From assembly GCA_902536005.1 (NCBI GenBank), contig CACAVT010000002.1, positions 1-50,942 on the forward strand: a stretch of 50,942 nt of DNA. Direction: 5' to 3'. The notes under the pieces were generated by a model, which saw nothing but the letters and a program-made list of their open reading frames with translations, made no database searches and was not told the origin of the DNA. This DNA comes from an uncultured Pelagibacteraceae bacterium (GTDB taxonomy: Bacteria > Pseudomonadota > Alphaproteobacteria > Pelagibacterales > Pelagibacteraceae). This document shows positions 20,596 to 30,592 of this stretch, piece after piece (the first letter of the stretch is position 1; every line of letters begins with the position of its first letter). The translations under genes and the position numbers were made by a program.

Positions 20596-21596
20596 TTGAA
20601 ATTTTTTACAATTTTAATCAAATTTTCAACCATTTCTGGGTTAGTTTCTGGCAAAATACCATGGCCGAGATTAAATATATATGGATGATCTCGAAAAATT
20701 TCCAGATATTTAGAAGCTTCTTTTTTTAATGTATCTTTATCTGCTAACAAAATTTTTGGATCTAAACCGCCTTGTATAGGTATATTTATATCTTTAAGTA
20801 TTTTTTTTGGATCAACATTGTAGTCAATACTTACAGCATCAGGTTTAACAATATCGCAAAATTCTTTATAATTTTTTATTTCTCTTGGAAAACATATCAC
20901 CGGTACATTTAAAGATTTTACATAATTTACTAAATTTAAAGTTGGAGTATAAACATAATTAGGTAAGTCTCTCTCTTCTAATAAGCCTGCCCAACTATCA
21001 AAAATTTGAATTACATTTGCTCCATTGTCAATTTGATTTTTTATGTGCACTTTTAAAAATTTTTCAATAATTAATAAAATTCTATTTATTAAAAATTCAT
21101 CTTTGAAGAAATCTTTTTTTAAATTTTTTTTGGGTGATTGTTGGTTAATCATATAAACCATTAAAGTCCATGGAGCACCAACAAATCCAATAGTGTTTTT
21201 ATTATTTAAAATTGAGTCTGAACTAACTCTGTTTATTGCTTTATAAACACGATGAATTTTTTCTACAAAATCAACCTCATCAGTCTTGGCAATTTTATTT
21301 AGATTCGGTTCCCCTAACTTGGGTCCAAAATTTTTTTCAAATTCTACTTTTTGGCCTAATCCATAAGGAAGCATTAAGATATCTGAAAATATTATTGCAG
21401 CATCCAAATTAAATCTTTTTAATGGTTGTAGAGTTATTTCTGAAGACAGATCATCATTTAAACACAGATTAATAAAATTAGGATTCTTTTTTCTTATTTC
21501 TCTAAATTCCGGTAAATATCTACCCGCCTGTCTCATAATCCATATAGGATTGAATGAAGTGTCTTTGTTAACTATTACTTTGTTTAAAGGTTTCAT
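20592..21596 (-). CDS. hemE: Uroporphyrinogen decarboxylase
   Basis: PIWIMRQAGRYLPEFRE, GFVGAPWTLMVYMI, FDSWAGLL, FNLGHGILPETNPE. Confidence 0.98.
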   Translation of the reverse strand: MKPLNKVIVNKDTSFNPIWIMRQAGRYLPEFREIRKKNPNFINLCLNDDLSSEITLQPLKRFNLDAAIIFSDILMLPYGLGQKVEFEKNFGPKLGEPNLNKIAKTDEVDFVEKIHRVYKAINRVSSDSILNNKNTIGFVGAPWTLMVYMINQQSPKKNLKKDFFKDEFLINRILLIIEKFLKVHIKNQIDNGANVIQIFDSWAGLLEERDLPNYVYTPTLNLVNYVKSLNVPVICFPREIKNYKEFCDIVKPDAVSIDYNVDPKKILKDINIPIQGGLDPKILLADKDTLKKEASKYLEIFRDHPYIFNLGHGILPETNPEMVENLIKIVKNFK

Positions 21597-21863
21597 AAAT
21601 AAGTATTATTAATTATTGTAGTTGTAATATATCTTGTGAATAAAGGTGATTAATTTTTATAAACATTATATTCACAATTTACCAACATGTTATGTTAATA
21701 AAATTGTTTAAAATGAAGCTTTTTTTACCATATTAATTTTAGTGGATTGTTTTACCCTATTTATTATTAATGTTAATAAATAGCAGTTTTTACAAGGTTA
21801 ATTTAAAAAATTTTAAATTGTGTAATTTAATTAAAATATTACAAATTTATTAACAATTTATTC
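21597..21863. other. Putative chromosomal replication origin (oriC)
   Basis: hemE/ppsR (RP001-like) intergenic region; exact DnaA-box match TTATTCACA (minus, 21635-21643), one-mismatch ATATTCACA (21668-21676) and TTATTAACA (21847-21855), very AT-rich, strand-polarity switch. Confidence 0.7.
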
Positions 21864-22691
21864 ATGAGTAATACATATCAAATATATTTAATTTCTGACT
21901 CAACGGGCGAAACCTTAGATAGAATATTTCTAGCTCTAAAGGCTCAATTTTTAAATATAGAATACAAAGTTAATTCTTACTCTTTTACAAGGACAGAAAA
22001 CCAAATTTTAAAAATTTTAGAAGAAGCAGAAAAAAACTCAAATGCAATAATTTTATATACTATTGTAGATAACAACTTGGCTAAATATTTAGCAAATGTA
22101 AGTGAAGATAAAAAAATTCCATGTTTTGGTGTTCTTGGTAACTTAATTTTAAATTTTTCAAAAATCCTTAATCAAAAAGCAACTCATGAACCAAGCGGCC
22201 AACATATATTGAACGAAGAGTACTATGATAGAATCGAAGCAATTCAATTTACAATGAACCATGACGATGGAAACTTAATAAACGAAGTGCAAAAATCAGA
22301 CATTATCCTTGTAGGAGTAAGCAGAACAAGTAAAACACCCACATCTATTTATTTAGCCAATAAAGGCTTTAAAACCTCCAATATTCCTTTAGTAAATGAA
22401 AATTCATTACCAGAGACTCTTAGAAAAAACCCAAAAATAACTTGTGTTGTTGGATTAAGTACAGAGCCGGAAAGATTGGCTGATTTAAGAAAAAATAGAA
22501 TGAGCTCTTTAAAAGAAACGGAAAACATTCAATACACAGATTTAGAAAATATAAAAAAAGAGGTTTTAGATGCGAAAAAAACATTTCAAAAATATAAATG
22601 GCCGCTTATAGACGTAACCAGAAAGTCTGTTGAGGAAACAGCTGCTTCTATAATTAAAATTCACGAAATATATTTAAACAATGCTAAGTAA
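21864..22691 (+). CDS. Kinase/pyrophosphorylase regulatory protein (PpsR/PDRP, DUF299)
   Basis: YLISDSTGETLDRI, DIILVGVSRTSKTPTSIYLAN, DVTRKSVEETAASI. Confidence 0.95.
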   Translation: MSNTYQIYLISDSTGETLDRIFLALKAQFLNIEYKVNSYSFTRTENQILKILEEAEKNSNAIILYTIVDNNLAKYLANVSEDKKIPCFGVLGNLILNFSKILNQKATHEPSGQHILNEEYYDRIEAIQFTMNHDDGNLINEVQKSDIILVGVSRTSKTPTSIYLANKGFKTSNIPLVNENSLPETLRKNPKITCVVGLSTEPERLADLRKNRMSSLKETENIQYTDLENIKKEVLDAKKTFQKYKWPLIDVTRKSVEETAASIIKIHEIYLNNAK

Positions 22692-23265
22692 AATTATTCT
22701 TGCTTCAAAAAGCAAGGTTAGAAAAGAAATTTTAGATAAAAATAATATCGAAAGTGATGTTATGCTATCAAATGTGGATGAAGATATAGTTAAAGAAAGT
22801 TTAATTAAAGAAAAAGCAACACCAGAAATCATCTCAAAAAATTTAGCAGAGTTAAAAGCAAATAAGGTCAGTATGAAAAAAACTGATGAAATCGTTTTAG
22901 GAGCAGACAGCGTGATAGACTTGAACGGAGAATTAATATCGAAGCCGGAAACTAGAGAAGAGGCGATGAAAATATTAAAGAAACTAAATGGTAAGTCACA
23001 TTTTTTAATTAGTTCTGTCTGTGTATCAAAAAATGGATCAATGATTTGGAATCACACTGATAAAGCTAAACTTTCAATGAAAAATTTATCTGATGATGAG
23101 TTAAAAAATTACTTATCAAAAATACCTGACGAAACACTTTATGCATATAATGTTTACCAAATAGAGGGTATAGGCAGAAATTTGTTTACAAGCATAGAAG
23201 GAGATGAAGATACAATTATGGGTTTACCTGTTAAAAAAATTAAGGAATACTTAAGCTCTTTGTGA
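22681..23265 (+). CDS. maf: Maf-family nucleotide pyrophosphatase
   Basis: ILASKSKVRKEIL, VLGADSVIDLNGELISKP, YQIEGIGRNLFTSIEGDEDTIMGLP. Confidence 0.95.
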   Translation: MLSKIILASKSKVRKEILDKNNIESDVMLSNVDEDIVKESLIKEKATPEIISKNLAELKANKVSMKKTDEIVLGADSVIDLNGELISKPETREEAMKILKKLNGKSHFLISSVCVSKNGSMIWNHTDKAKLSMKNLSDDELKNYLSKIPDETLYAYNVYQIEGIGRNLFTSIEGDEDTIMGLPVKKIKEYLSSL

Positions 23266-24059
23266 TGAAAAAATATTTTGTAATTGGAAATCCGATCGAT
23301 CATTCATTTTCCCCAAAAGTTCATAATTTTTGGATAAAACAGAATAATCTCAAAGCTATTTATGAAAAAATCAAACTTGAGGAAAATGAAATTCAAAGTT
23401 TTATTAGTGAGATAAAAGAACAAAAAATAGCAGGTTGCAATGTTACAGTGCCGTTTAAAAAAAAGGTGATTCCCTTTTTGGATCAATTAAGTCTAGAGGC
23501 TGAAAAAACGCAGTCAGTAAATACAATTGTTTATGATAATGGTAATTTAATTGGACATAACACCGATATTGTTGGTTTTGAAAAAGCAATTAAAAATTTA
23601 AATTTTAACATAAATTTAAAAAGAGTCTTAATTTTAGGTGCCGGTGGTGTAGTTCCCTCAATAGTTTTTGCTCTGAACAATATGGGAGTTAAAGAAATAA
23701 CTATTACCAATAGAACCAAAGAAAAAGCAGAAAATTTGAAAAAATTATTTGATAATTTAAAAGTTGAGGATTGGGGAAATTTACCAGACTTTGATGTAAT
23801 CATAAACGCCACAAGTCTTGGTTTAAATAATGAAATTATGAATCTAGAGTTTTCAAATGAAGTAAAAAATAAATTGTTTTATGATGTAATCTATAATCCC
23901 TCAGAAACAAATTTTTTGAAAAAAGGTAAAAAGTTAGGAAATATGATAGAAAATGGAAAAAAAATGTTTGTCTATCAGGCTTCTGAGGCTTTTAAGATAT
24001 GGCACAAAAAAGAGCCAAACGTAAACAGTGATATTTTTAAACTTTTAGATAATGATTAA
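23262..24059 (+). CDS. aroE: Shikimate dehydrogenase
   Basis: VIGNPIDHSFSPKVHNFW, GCNVTVPFKK, NTIVYDNGNLIGHNTDIVGF, LGAGGV. Confidence 0.97.
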   Translation: MMKKYFVIGNPIDHSFSPKVHNFWIKQNNLKAIYEKIKLEENEIQSFISEIKEQKIAGCNVTVPFKKKVIPFLDQLSLEAEKTQSVNTIVYDNGNLIGHNTDIVGFEKAIKNLNFNINLKRVLILGAGGVVPSIVFALNNMGVKEITITNRTKEKAENLKKLFDNLKVEDWGNLPDFDVIINATSLGLNNEIMNLEFSNEVKNKLFYDVIYNPSETNFLKKGKKLGNMIENGKKMFVYQASEAFKIWHKKEPNVNSDIFKLLDND

Positions 24060-24666
24060 AATTGCGATTTTAGGAGACATAGGATCTGGTAAAACTTTTG
24101 TTGCTAGGACATTTGGTTATCCAGTTTTTAATGCTGATGAAGAGGTTTCTAAATTGTACAAAAAAGAAAAAAAAATTTTTAATAAATTAAAAAAAAAACT
24201 TCCAAGTTACATTTTTTCTTTCCCGATAAAAAAAAAAGAAATCACTAAAGCTATTCTTTCAGATAATTCAAATTTAAAAAAAATAGTTAAAATCGTACAT
24301 CCAGAAATTAAAAAAAAAATGAAATTGTTTATAAAAAAAAATAAACATAAAGAAGTAGTGATTTTAGATATTCCTTTACTTTTGGAAAATAGGATTAATC
24401 ATAAAGAAGATTTTTTAATTTTTATTCAATCAAAAAAACTAGAAATTATGAAAAGATTAAAAAAAAGAGAAAATTTTAATAATAAACTTTTAAAAAAATT
24501 TAAAAATATTCAACTTCCACTTGATTATAAAAAAAATAAAGCTGATTTTATTATTAAAAATGATTTTACTAAAAAAACTTTAAAAAAAAGTATAAAATTA
24601 ATTTTAAAAAAAATTCTTGATGAAAGAAGTAGTATTAGACACAGAAACCACCGGCATATCTATTAA
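24052..24666 (+). CDS. coaE: Dephospho-CoA kinase
   Basis: ILGDIGSGKTFVARTFGYPVFNADE, IVHPEIKKKM, VVILDIPLLLEN; gene order aroE-coaE-dnaQ. Confidence 0.92.
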   Translation: MIKIAILGDIGSGKTFVARTFGYPVFNADEEVSKLYKKEKKIFNKLKKKLPSYIFSFPIKKKEITKAILSDNSNLKKIVKIVHPEIKKKMKLFIKKNKHKEVVILDIPLLLENRINHKEDFLIFIQSKKLEIMKRLKKRENFNNKLLKKFKNIQLPLDYKKNKADFIIKNDFTKKTLKKSIKLILKKILDERSSIRHRNHRHIY

Positions 24667-25285
24667 AGAGGGTCATAGAATTGTTGAAATAGGATGTATA
24701 GAGCTTGATAATTTAATCCCAACTAAAAATAAATTTCATTGTTATATCAATCCTGAGAGAAAAGTTTCTGAAAAAGCTTTTGAAGTTCATGGTTATACTG
24801 ATGAGTTTTTATCTAAACAAAAAAAATTTAATGAAGTTTATGAAGATTTTTTATCTTTTATAGAGAATAAAACACTTATAATTCATAATTCAGAATTTGA
24901 TATTGCACATTTGAATAATGAGCTAAAATTGTTAGGTAAAAAACAGTTAGAAAATAATATTATAGATACATTAAGTCTTGCAAGAGATAAGTTTCCAGGC
25001 TCTTCAGTTAGTTTAGATTCTTTATGTAAACGGTATAGGATAGACAATTCAAAACGAACACATCACACTGCTTTAATTGATTGTGAACTACTAGCTAAAG
25101 TTTATATTAATTTAATTGGTCAAAAAGAACCTACTTTAAATTTTAATCAAGAAGATTTGATTAATGAAAATATAAATACTTCAAAAGTGTCTTACTATAA
25201 AAAAATTATTGAACCAACCAATAAAGAAATAGAATTACATAATGAATATTTAAAATCGAATTTAAAGAAAAATAATTTTAATTAA
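24620..25285 (+). CDS. dnaQ: DNA polymerase III epsilon subunit (3'-5' exonuclease)
   Basis: VVLDTETTGISIKEGHRIVEIGCIEL, IIHNSEFDIAHLN, HHTALIDCELLAKVY. Confidence 0.96.
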   Translation: MKEVVLDTETTGISIKEGHRIVEIGCIELDNLIPTKNKFHCYINPERKVSEKAFEVHGYTDEFLSKQKKFNEVYEDFLSFIENKTLIIHNSEFDIAHLNNELKLLGKKQLENNIIDTLSLARDKFPGSSVSLDSLCKRYRIDNSKRTHHTALIDCELLAKVYINLIGQKEPTLNFNQEDLINENINTSKVSYYKKIIEPTNKEIELHNEYLKSNLKKNNFN

Positions 25286-25706
25286 ATCGCTGTTTGTATA
25301 ATTCTTCAAAATCAACTTTTTTTTCAAATTTTATATTTGGATAACCCGAATTGTGTAAAAGATCTAGAAGTGATTTCTCTAGTTCTGGATATATTTTATT
25401 TGGAACATCGCTCAATATAATTTTTTGTAATTCATCTTTTTCTTTAACTTCATCGTCTACTTTTATAACTGTTGCGAAAACTATCTCAAAATAGGATTTT
25501 CTTTTACTCTCATTTCTATCTTCAAATTTAAAAGTTATATTAATTTCAATAAGTTTATTTTTTAATCCTTTGGAATTAATATCTATTCCAAGTTGGTATT
25601 TTGATATATTATCTTTTACATATAAGTAAGTTTCAATATCGGAAGTTTCACTTGATAAATCTTTAATATATCTTCCTAAAATTTTAAATTTTTCTGTCAT
25701 TATCAT
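25278..25706 (-). CDS. secB: Protein-export chaperone SecB
   Basis: YIKDLSSETSD, LQKIILSDVPNKIYPELEKSLLDLLHNSGYPNIKFEKKVDFEELY. Confidence 0.88.
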   Translation of the reverse strand: MIMTEKFKILGRYIKDLSSETSDIETYLYVKDNISKYQLGIDINSKGLKNKLIEINITFKFEDRNESKRKSYFEIVFATVIKVDDEVKEKDELQKIILSDVPNKIYPELEKSLLDLLHNSGYPNIKFEKKVDFEELYKQRFN

Positions 25707-26109
25707 CCTCTATATCTTCAAAGTCTCCTTCAATGTAATCTTTTTTAAAATTTTTTTTGTTTTTAAATTTCTTAGATATTTTTCTAAACATAAATTTTCT
25801 AGTAAACGGAAAAATTAATAAAAATCCCATTAGATCTGTTAAAAATCCTGGAACGATTAGTAACAAAGCAGCAAAAGCAATCCCTGCCCCAGATAAGATC
25901 TCATAGCCCATAGGTTCATTTTTACTTAACTGAATAAACCCCGATTTAAGAGTTTTAAGTCCTTCATACCTAGCGTAATAAACACCAACAATAGCAGTTA
26001 AGAATATCAATAATATTGTAGTAAAAGCTCCAATTTCAGAACCAATACTAATAAAAAGATAAATCTCAATTATAGTTAAGCCAATTATGTATATTAATAT
26101 TGTGCCCAT
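25684..26109 (-). CDS. FxsA family membrane protein
   Basis: IEIYLFISIGSEIGAFTTILLIFLTAIVGVYYARYEGLKTL, LLIVPGFLTDLMGFLL. Confidence 0.92.
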   Translation of the reverse strand: MGTILIYIIGLTIIEIYLFISIGSEIGAFTTILLIFLTAIVGVYYARYEGLKTLKSGFIQLSKNEPMGYEILSGAGIAFAALLLIVPGFLTDLMGFLLIFPFTRKFMFRKISKKFKNKKNFKKDYIEGDFEDIEDDNDRKI

Positions 26110-26125
26110 TTGTCTTTAATCTAAA

Positions 26126-26764
26126 TTGCCAGTTGAAATTAATCAACAGAGTAATTACTATCAGGTTATGAATTATAGTTTTGAGTACATTGATATTATT
26201 TTGCTTGCTATGATAGCTGGTTTTATATTCTTAAGATTAAGAGGAATATTAGGCAAAAGAACAGGATTTGAAGGTAAAGCACCACCTCAATTTAAAGAAG
26301 TTTTAAAAAATGTAAAAATAAATTCTCCTAAAAATTTAAATGACAATTTTGATGAAGTAGCTCAAAAAGAATTTTTAAAAGGAGCTAAAATTGCTTATGA
26401 AACTATTATCACTGATTTTAGTGATAATGATAATAAAATTACCTCAAGTAGACCCCTATTAAATAAAGAAGTATTTAATCAATTTAATGAGGCTTTAAGG
26501 CAAAGAAATGATAGGGGACATCAAGCAGAAATAACATTTATCGGGATAAATTCTGCAAAAATTAAAGAGCACAAAAAAATTGGAAAAATTCTAAATGTAA
26601 CTGTAGATTTTATCGCCGAAGTAATTACTTGTATTAAAGATAAAGAAAAAAAGATTGTTTCTGGAGATCCTGAAAAAATTAAGAAAATTTATGATACTTG
26701 GGTTTTTTCAAGAGACACAACATCAGCAAATCCCAACTGGCAATTAGTTAACATTCTAACTTAA
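26126..26764 (+). CDS. Tim44-like domain protein
   Basis: N-terminal TM FEYIDIILLAMIAGFIFLRLRGILGKRTGFE, C-terminal VTVDFIAEVITCIKD...DTWVFSRDTTSANPNWQLV. Confidence 0.92.
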   Translation: MPVEINQQSNYYQVMNYSFEYIDIILLAMIAGFIFLRLRGILGKRTGFEGKAPPQFKEVLKNVKINSPKNLNDNFDEVAQKEFLKGAKIAYETIITDFSDNDNKITSSRPLLNKEVFNQFNEALRQRNDRGHQAEITFIGINSAKIKEHKKIGKILNVTVDFIAEVITCIKDKEKKIVSGDPEKIKKIYDTWVFSRDTTSANPNWQLVNILT

Positions 26765-27184
26765 TTGAACAATAACCCTTCAGATAAAGATAAAAGAGAT
26801 TGGGAACAGTTTATTTCAAGCAAAGATAAACTTTATGACAAGGATCTTAAAAATATTGAAAAAAAAAATGTAAGAATAAAATCAATAGACTTACATGGTT
26901 GTACTTTAGAAAACGCTAATGATATTATTTATGAATTTATTGTACAATCTTTCACAGAGGGTATTCAAAAACTTATTGTAGTGACTGGAAAAGGGTTACA
27001 TTCAGAAAATGAAAAAAATCCATACGTTTCAAGAGATTTAAGTATTTTAAAGTATTCTGTTCCAGATTTTATTAAAAAAAATAAAAAATTAATGGGCATG
27101 ATACATGATATTTCAGAAGCAAAAATAGAAGATGGTGGCAGTGGAGCCTTTTATGTATATTTAAAAAAAAATAAAAATATATGA
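26765..27184 (+). CDS. Smr-domain protein (TTG start)
   Basis: SIDLHGCTLENANDII, LIVVTGKGLHSE, GSGAFYVYLKK. Confidence 0.9.
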   Translation: MNNNPSDKDKRDWEQFISSKDKLYDKDLKNIEKKNVRIKSIDLHGCTLENANDIIYEFIVQSFTEGIQKLIVVTGKGLHSENEKNPYVSRDLSILKYSVPDFIKKNKKLMGMIHDISEAKIEDGGSGAFYVYLKKNKNI

Positions 27185-28023
27185 TTATTTGGTTAGCTTC
27201 TTATCCTAAAAGTGGGAATACACTTTTAAGATCAATTTTATCAGCTTATTTTTATTCTGACGAAGGAAATTTTGGGTTCAATAACTTATATAAAATTTCA
27301 CAATTCCCAGCTATAGATCATTTTTTAAGACTGGGTGTTAATGTTGAAGATGAAAAAGAGGTCTATAAAAATTTTATTAATGCACAAAATTTAATTAACG
27401 AAGAAAGAAAAGCAAAATTTTTTAAAACTCATAGTCGTTTATGTCAAATGTATGGGTCTAATTTTACTGATTTAAAAAATACTTTGGGTGTGATTTACAT
27501 AGTTCGCGATCCAAGAAATGTAGTTACATCTTTTGCGCATCATTATAATTTAACTATAGATCAGGCCACCGAAGCTTTATTTGATGAAAAGAGATTTATG
27601 TTAAAAACAAATAAAAATTGTGGTGTTTCTTTGGGTTCATGGAATTCAAATTATAAATCGTGGAAAGAATTAGAAAAAAAAAATAAATATTTATTAGTTA
27701 AATATGAAGATCTTGTATACAAAAAAAAGTCTACTATGTTAAAAATTTTTAAATTTCTAGATAATTTGGGATTAAAGTTAAGTGTTGATATGGTTAAGTT
27801 GAATAAAGCGATAAAGTCAACTGATTTCGATAAAATGAAAAATCTCGAAAAAAAAGAAACCTTTTACGAAGCGGTTGTAGATGAAAAAACCGGTGATAGA
27901 AAAGTTTTTTTTAATTTAGGCCCCAAAAATGATTGGAGAGTTATTTTAGATGAAAGAAACAGGGAAAAAATTGAGGAAAGTTTTAAGGAAGAGATGCAAG
28001 AATTGGGTTATTTGAAATTATAA
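27181..28023 (+). CDS. PAPS-dependent sulfotransferase family protein (paralog of 15181..16017)
   Basis: [39 protein letters not shown]; clear end-to-end similarity to the first sulfotransferase. Confidence 0.9.
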   Translation: MIIWLASYPKSGNTLLRSILSAYFYSDEGNFGFNNLYKISQFPAIDHFLRLGVNVEDEKEVYKNFINAQNLINEERKAKFFKTHSRLCQMYGSNFTDLKNTLGVIYIVRDPRNVVTSFAHHYNLTIDQATEALFDEKRFMLKTNKNCGVSLGSWNSNYKSWKELEKKNKYLLVKYEDLVYKKKSTMLKIFKFLDNLGLKLSVDMVKLNKAIKSTDFDKMKNLEKKETFYEAVVDEKTGDRKVFFNLGPKNDWRVILDERNREKIEESFKEEMQELGYLKL

Positions 28024-29391
28024 AATAAACTTAGATAAATCTGTGTCTTTAACTAATGTATCAAGGTTTTTATTTATATAAGCTTTATTAATAGTAATTT
28101 TATCACCTGCACGGTCAGTTGCTGTAAAGCTTATTTCATCCAAAATTTTCTCGATAATCGTATGTAATCTTCTGGCTCCAATATTTTCAACAGTGGCATT
28201 TACTTCAGAAGCAATGTTTGCAATTGCATCAATACCATCATCTGAAAATTCTAAATCTACGTTTTCTGTTTTTAAAAGTGCTACATATTGTTTGATTAAA
28301 CTAAAGTCTGGTTCCCTTAAAATTCTTTTAAAATCTTCACTAGTTAATGCTTCTAATTCAACTCTAATTGGTAATCTTCCTTGTAACTCAGGAAGTAAAT
28401 CAGATGGTTTTGCAAGCTGAAATGCTCCAGAGGCAATAAATAAGATATGATCAGTTTTAATTGGACCATGTTTTGTATTGACAGTCGTTCCTTCAATCAA
28501 AGGTAATAAATCTCTTTGAACACCTTCTCTTGAAACATCACCTCCAACCCTATCAGTTCTTGCTGAAATTTTATCAATTTCATCTAAGAACACTATTCCA
28601 TTATTTTCAGTTGAAAGTTTTGCAGCTTTAATAATTTTATCTTGTTCAATTAGTTTGTCAGATTCATCATTAATTAATATTTCATGAGATTCTTTTACTG
28701 TCATTTTTTTCTTTTTTTCTTTATTTCCCATTGATTTGCCAATCATTTCACCAATGTTGATCATGCCAACATTTGCACCTGGCATACCTGGGATTTCAAA
28801 AGAAGCACCACCAGAACCAGTGTCACTTACGGCTATTTCGATTTCATTATCATCTAAATCACCGTTTCTTAACCTTTTCCTAAAACTTTCTCTCGTTGCC
28901 AAACTTGCTTTTTTTCCAACCAAAGCGTCTAAAACTTTTTCCTCAGCTGCCTTTTGGGCTTGTGCAAAAACTTCTTTTCGTTTTTTTACTTTCTCCATTG
29001 AAATCGCAATCTCAATCAGGTCCCTTACAATTTGCTCAACATCTCTTCCTACATAACCAACTTCAGTAAATCTTGTTGCTTCGACTTTAACAAAAGGTGC
29101 TTCAGCTAATTTTGATAATCTTCTTGAAATTTCTGTTTTACCAACTCCTGTTGGCCCAATCATTAAAATATTTTTTGGTAAAACTTCATTTTTCATCTCA
29201 CCCTTAAGAGCTTGTCTTCTCCATCTATTTCTTAATGCAACAGCAACAGCTCTCTTAGCTTTGTTTTGTCCAACAACAAATCTATCTAATTCTGAAACTA
29301 TTTCTCTTGGAGATAGAGAACTTACTAAAGAAGCCTCTTCTTTTTCGCTTTTATCCTTTGGGTGCAGTTGTGTTACGTTTGATTTATCCAT
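28018..29391 (-). CDS. hslU: ATP-dependent protease ATPase subunit HslU
   Basis: [59 protein letters not shown]. Confidence 0.99.
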   Translation of the reverse strand: MDKSNVTQLHPKDKSEKEEASLVSSLSPREIVSELDRFVVGQNKAKRAVAVALRNRWRRQALKGEMKNEVLPKNILMIGPTGVGKTEISRRLSKLAEAPFVKVEATRFTEVGYVGRDVEQIVRDLIEIAISMEKVKKRKEVFAQAQKAAEEKVLDALVGKKASLATRESFRKRLRNGDLDDNEIEIAVSDTGSGGASFEIPGMPGANVGMINIGEMIGKSMGNKEKKKKMTVKESHEILINDESDKLIEQDKIIKAAKLSTENNGIVFLDEIDKISARTDRVGGDVSREGVQRDLLPLIEGTTVNTKHGPIKTDHILFIASGAFQLAKPSDLLPELQGRLPIRVELEALTSEDFKRILREPDFSLIKQYVALLKTENVDLEFSDDGIDAIANIASEVNATVENIGARRLHTIIEKILDEISFTATDRAGDKITINKAYINKNLDTLVKDTDLSKFIL

Positions 29392-29907
29392 TTAAATTTT
29401 TTCTATTTTTACATTATCGTTGGTGAATACACATATATCAGCTGCTACTTTGATGGCTTTTTTTGCAATTTCTTCTGCAGACATATTACCTTCCATAAGT
29501 ACTTTCCCAGCTGCTAAAGCATAATTTCCACCTGAACCAATTCCAATTACATCTCCTTCAGGCTCTAAAACATCTCCAGTTCCTGAAATAATATAGCTAT
29601 TATTTTTATCCCCAACAGCCATTAATGCTTCTAACCTTCTTAAATATTTATCTGTTCGCCAATCTTTTGCTAACTCAACTGCGGCTCTTGATAAGTTACC
29701 CGCATGTTTTTCTAATTTTCCTTCTAATCTTTCAAATAAAGTTAGTGCATCAGCAGTTGATCCTGCAAATCCAGCGACCACATCTCTTTTTTCAATTTTT
29801 CTGACTTTTGAAGCGGTGCTTTTAACTACAGTATTTCCCATACTAACTTGTCCATCTCCAGCAACTACGACTTCATTATTTTTTCTCACTAGTACAATTG
29901 TTGTCAT
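29392..29907 (-). CDS. hslV: ATP-dependent protease subunit HslV
   Basis: [41 protein letters not shown]. Confidence 0.99.
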   Translation of the reverse strand: MTTIVLVRKNNEVVVAGDGQVSMGNTVVKSTASKVRKIEKRDVVAGFAGSTADALTLFERLEGKLEKHAGNLSRAAVELAKDWRTDKYLRRLEALMAVGDKNNSYIISGTGDVLEPEGDVIGIGSGGNYALAAGKVLMEGNMSAEEIAKKAIKVAADICVFTNDNVKIEKI

Positions 29908-29996
29908 ATCTAATAAATGGTAACTATTTTTGATACTTCAAGTGTTGAGACTGATATTGATATAGTTGGATTATGTATGTATACCATTGAAACTAT

Positions 29997-30587
29997 ATGG
30001 CTAGAAAAGGAAAAGTATCTAGAAAGACAAAAGAAACCAGCATTAATGTTGAAGTTAATATTGATGGCAAAGGAAAATATCAAATTGACACTGGTATAGG
30101 TTTCTTAGATCACATGCTTGAGCAGTTATCAAAGCATTCTTTAATAGATTTAAAAGTTAAAGCAAAAGGGGATACTCATATTGATCTTCACCACACTACT
30201 GAAGACACAGGTATTGCAATAGGTGAAGCTTTAAAGAAAGCTGCTAAAAAATTTGTAGGAATAAAAAGATATGCGCATACAGTTATTCCAATGGATGAAA
30301 CATTAACTAGGGTTGCAATAGATGTTTCAAACAGGCCTTATTTAATTTGGAAAGTAAAATTGAAAGTTGAGAAACTTGGTGAAATGGATACAGAGTTATT
30401 TAAAGAGTGGTTCCAAGCATTTTCACAATCTGCAGGCATTACACTGCATGTTGAAAATATTTATGGTGATAATAGCCATCACATAATTGAGTCTTGTTAT
30501 AAAGCATTAGCAAGATCATTAAGAGCTGCATTAGAGATGGATCCAAGAAACAAGAAGAGCGTCCCATCCACTAAAGGCTCATTATAA
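29997..30587 (+). CDS. hisB: Imidazoleglycerol-phosphate dehydratase
   Basis: [61 protein letters not shown]. Confidence 0.99.
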   Translation: MARKGKVSRKTKETSINVEVNIDGKGKYQIDTGIGFLDHMLEQLSKHSLIDLKVKAKGDTHIDLHHTTEDTGIAIGEALKKAAKKFVGIKRYAHTVIPMDETLTRVAIDVSNRPYLIWKVKLKVEKLGEMDTELFKEWFQAFSQSAGITLHVENIYGDNSHHIIESCYKALARSLRAALEMDPRNKKSVPSTKGSL

Positions 30588-30592
30588 GTTTA

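Noticed and set aside
28736-29056. 106-aa plus-strand ORF
   Set aside because: Antisense shadow of hslU; Ser/Ile/Phe-rich composition typical of reverse-strand reading.
29917-30099. 60-aa plus-strand ORF in the hslV-hisB gap
   Set aside because: Overlaps hisB in another frame; no motif and hisB start is well supported.
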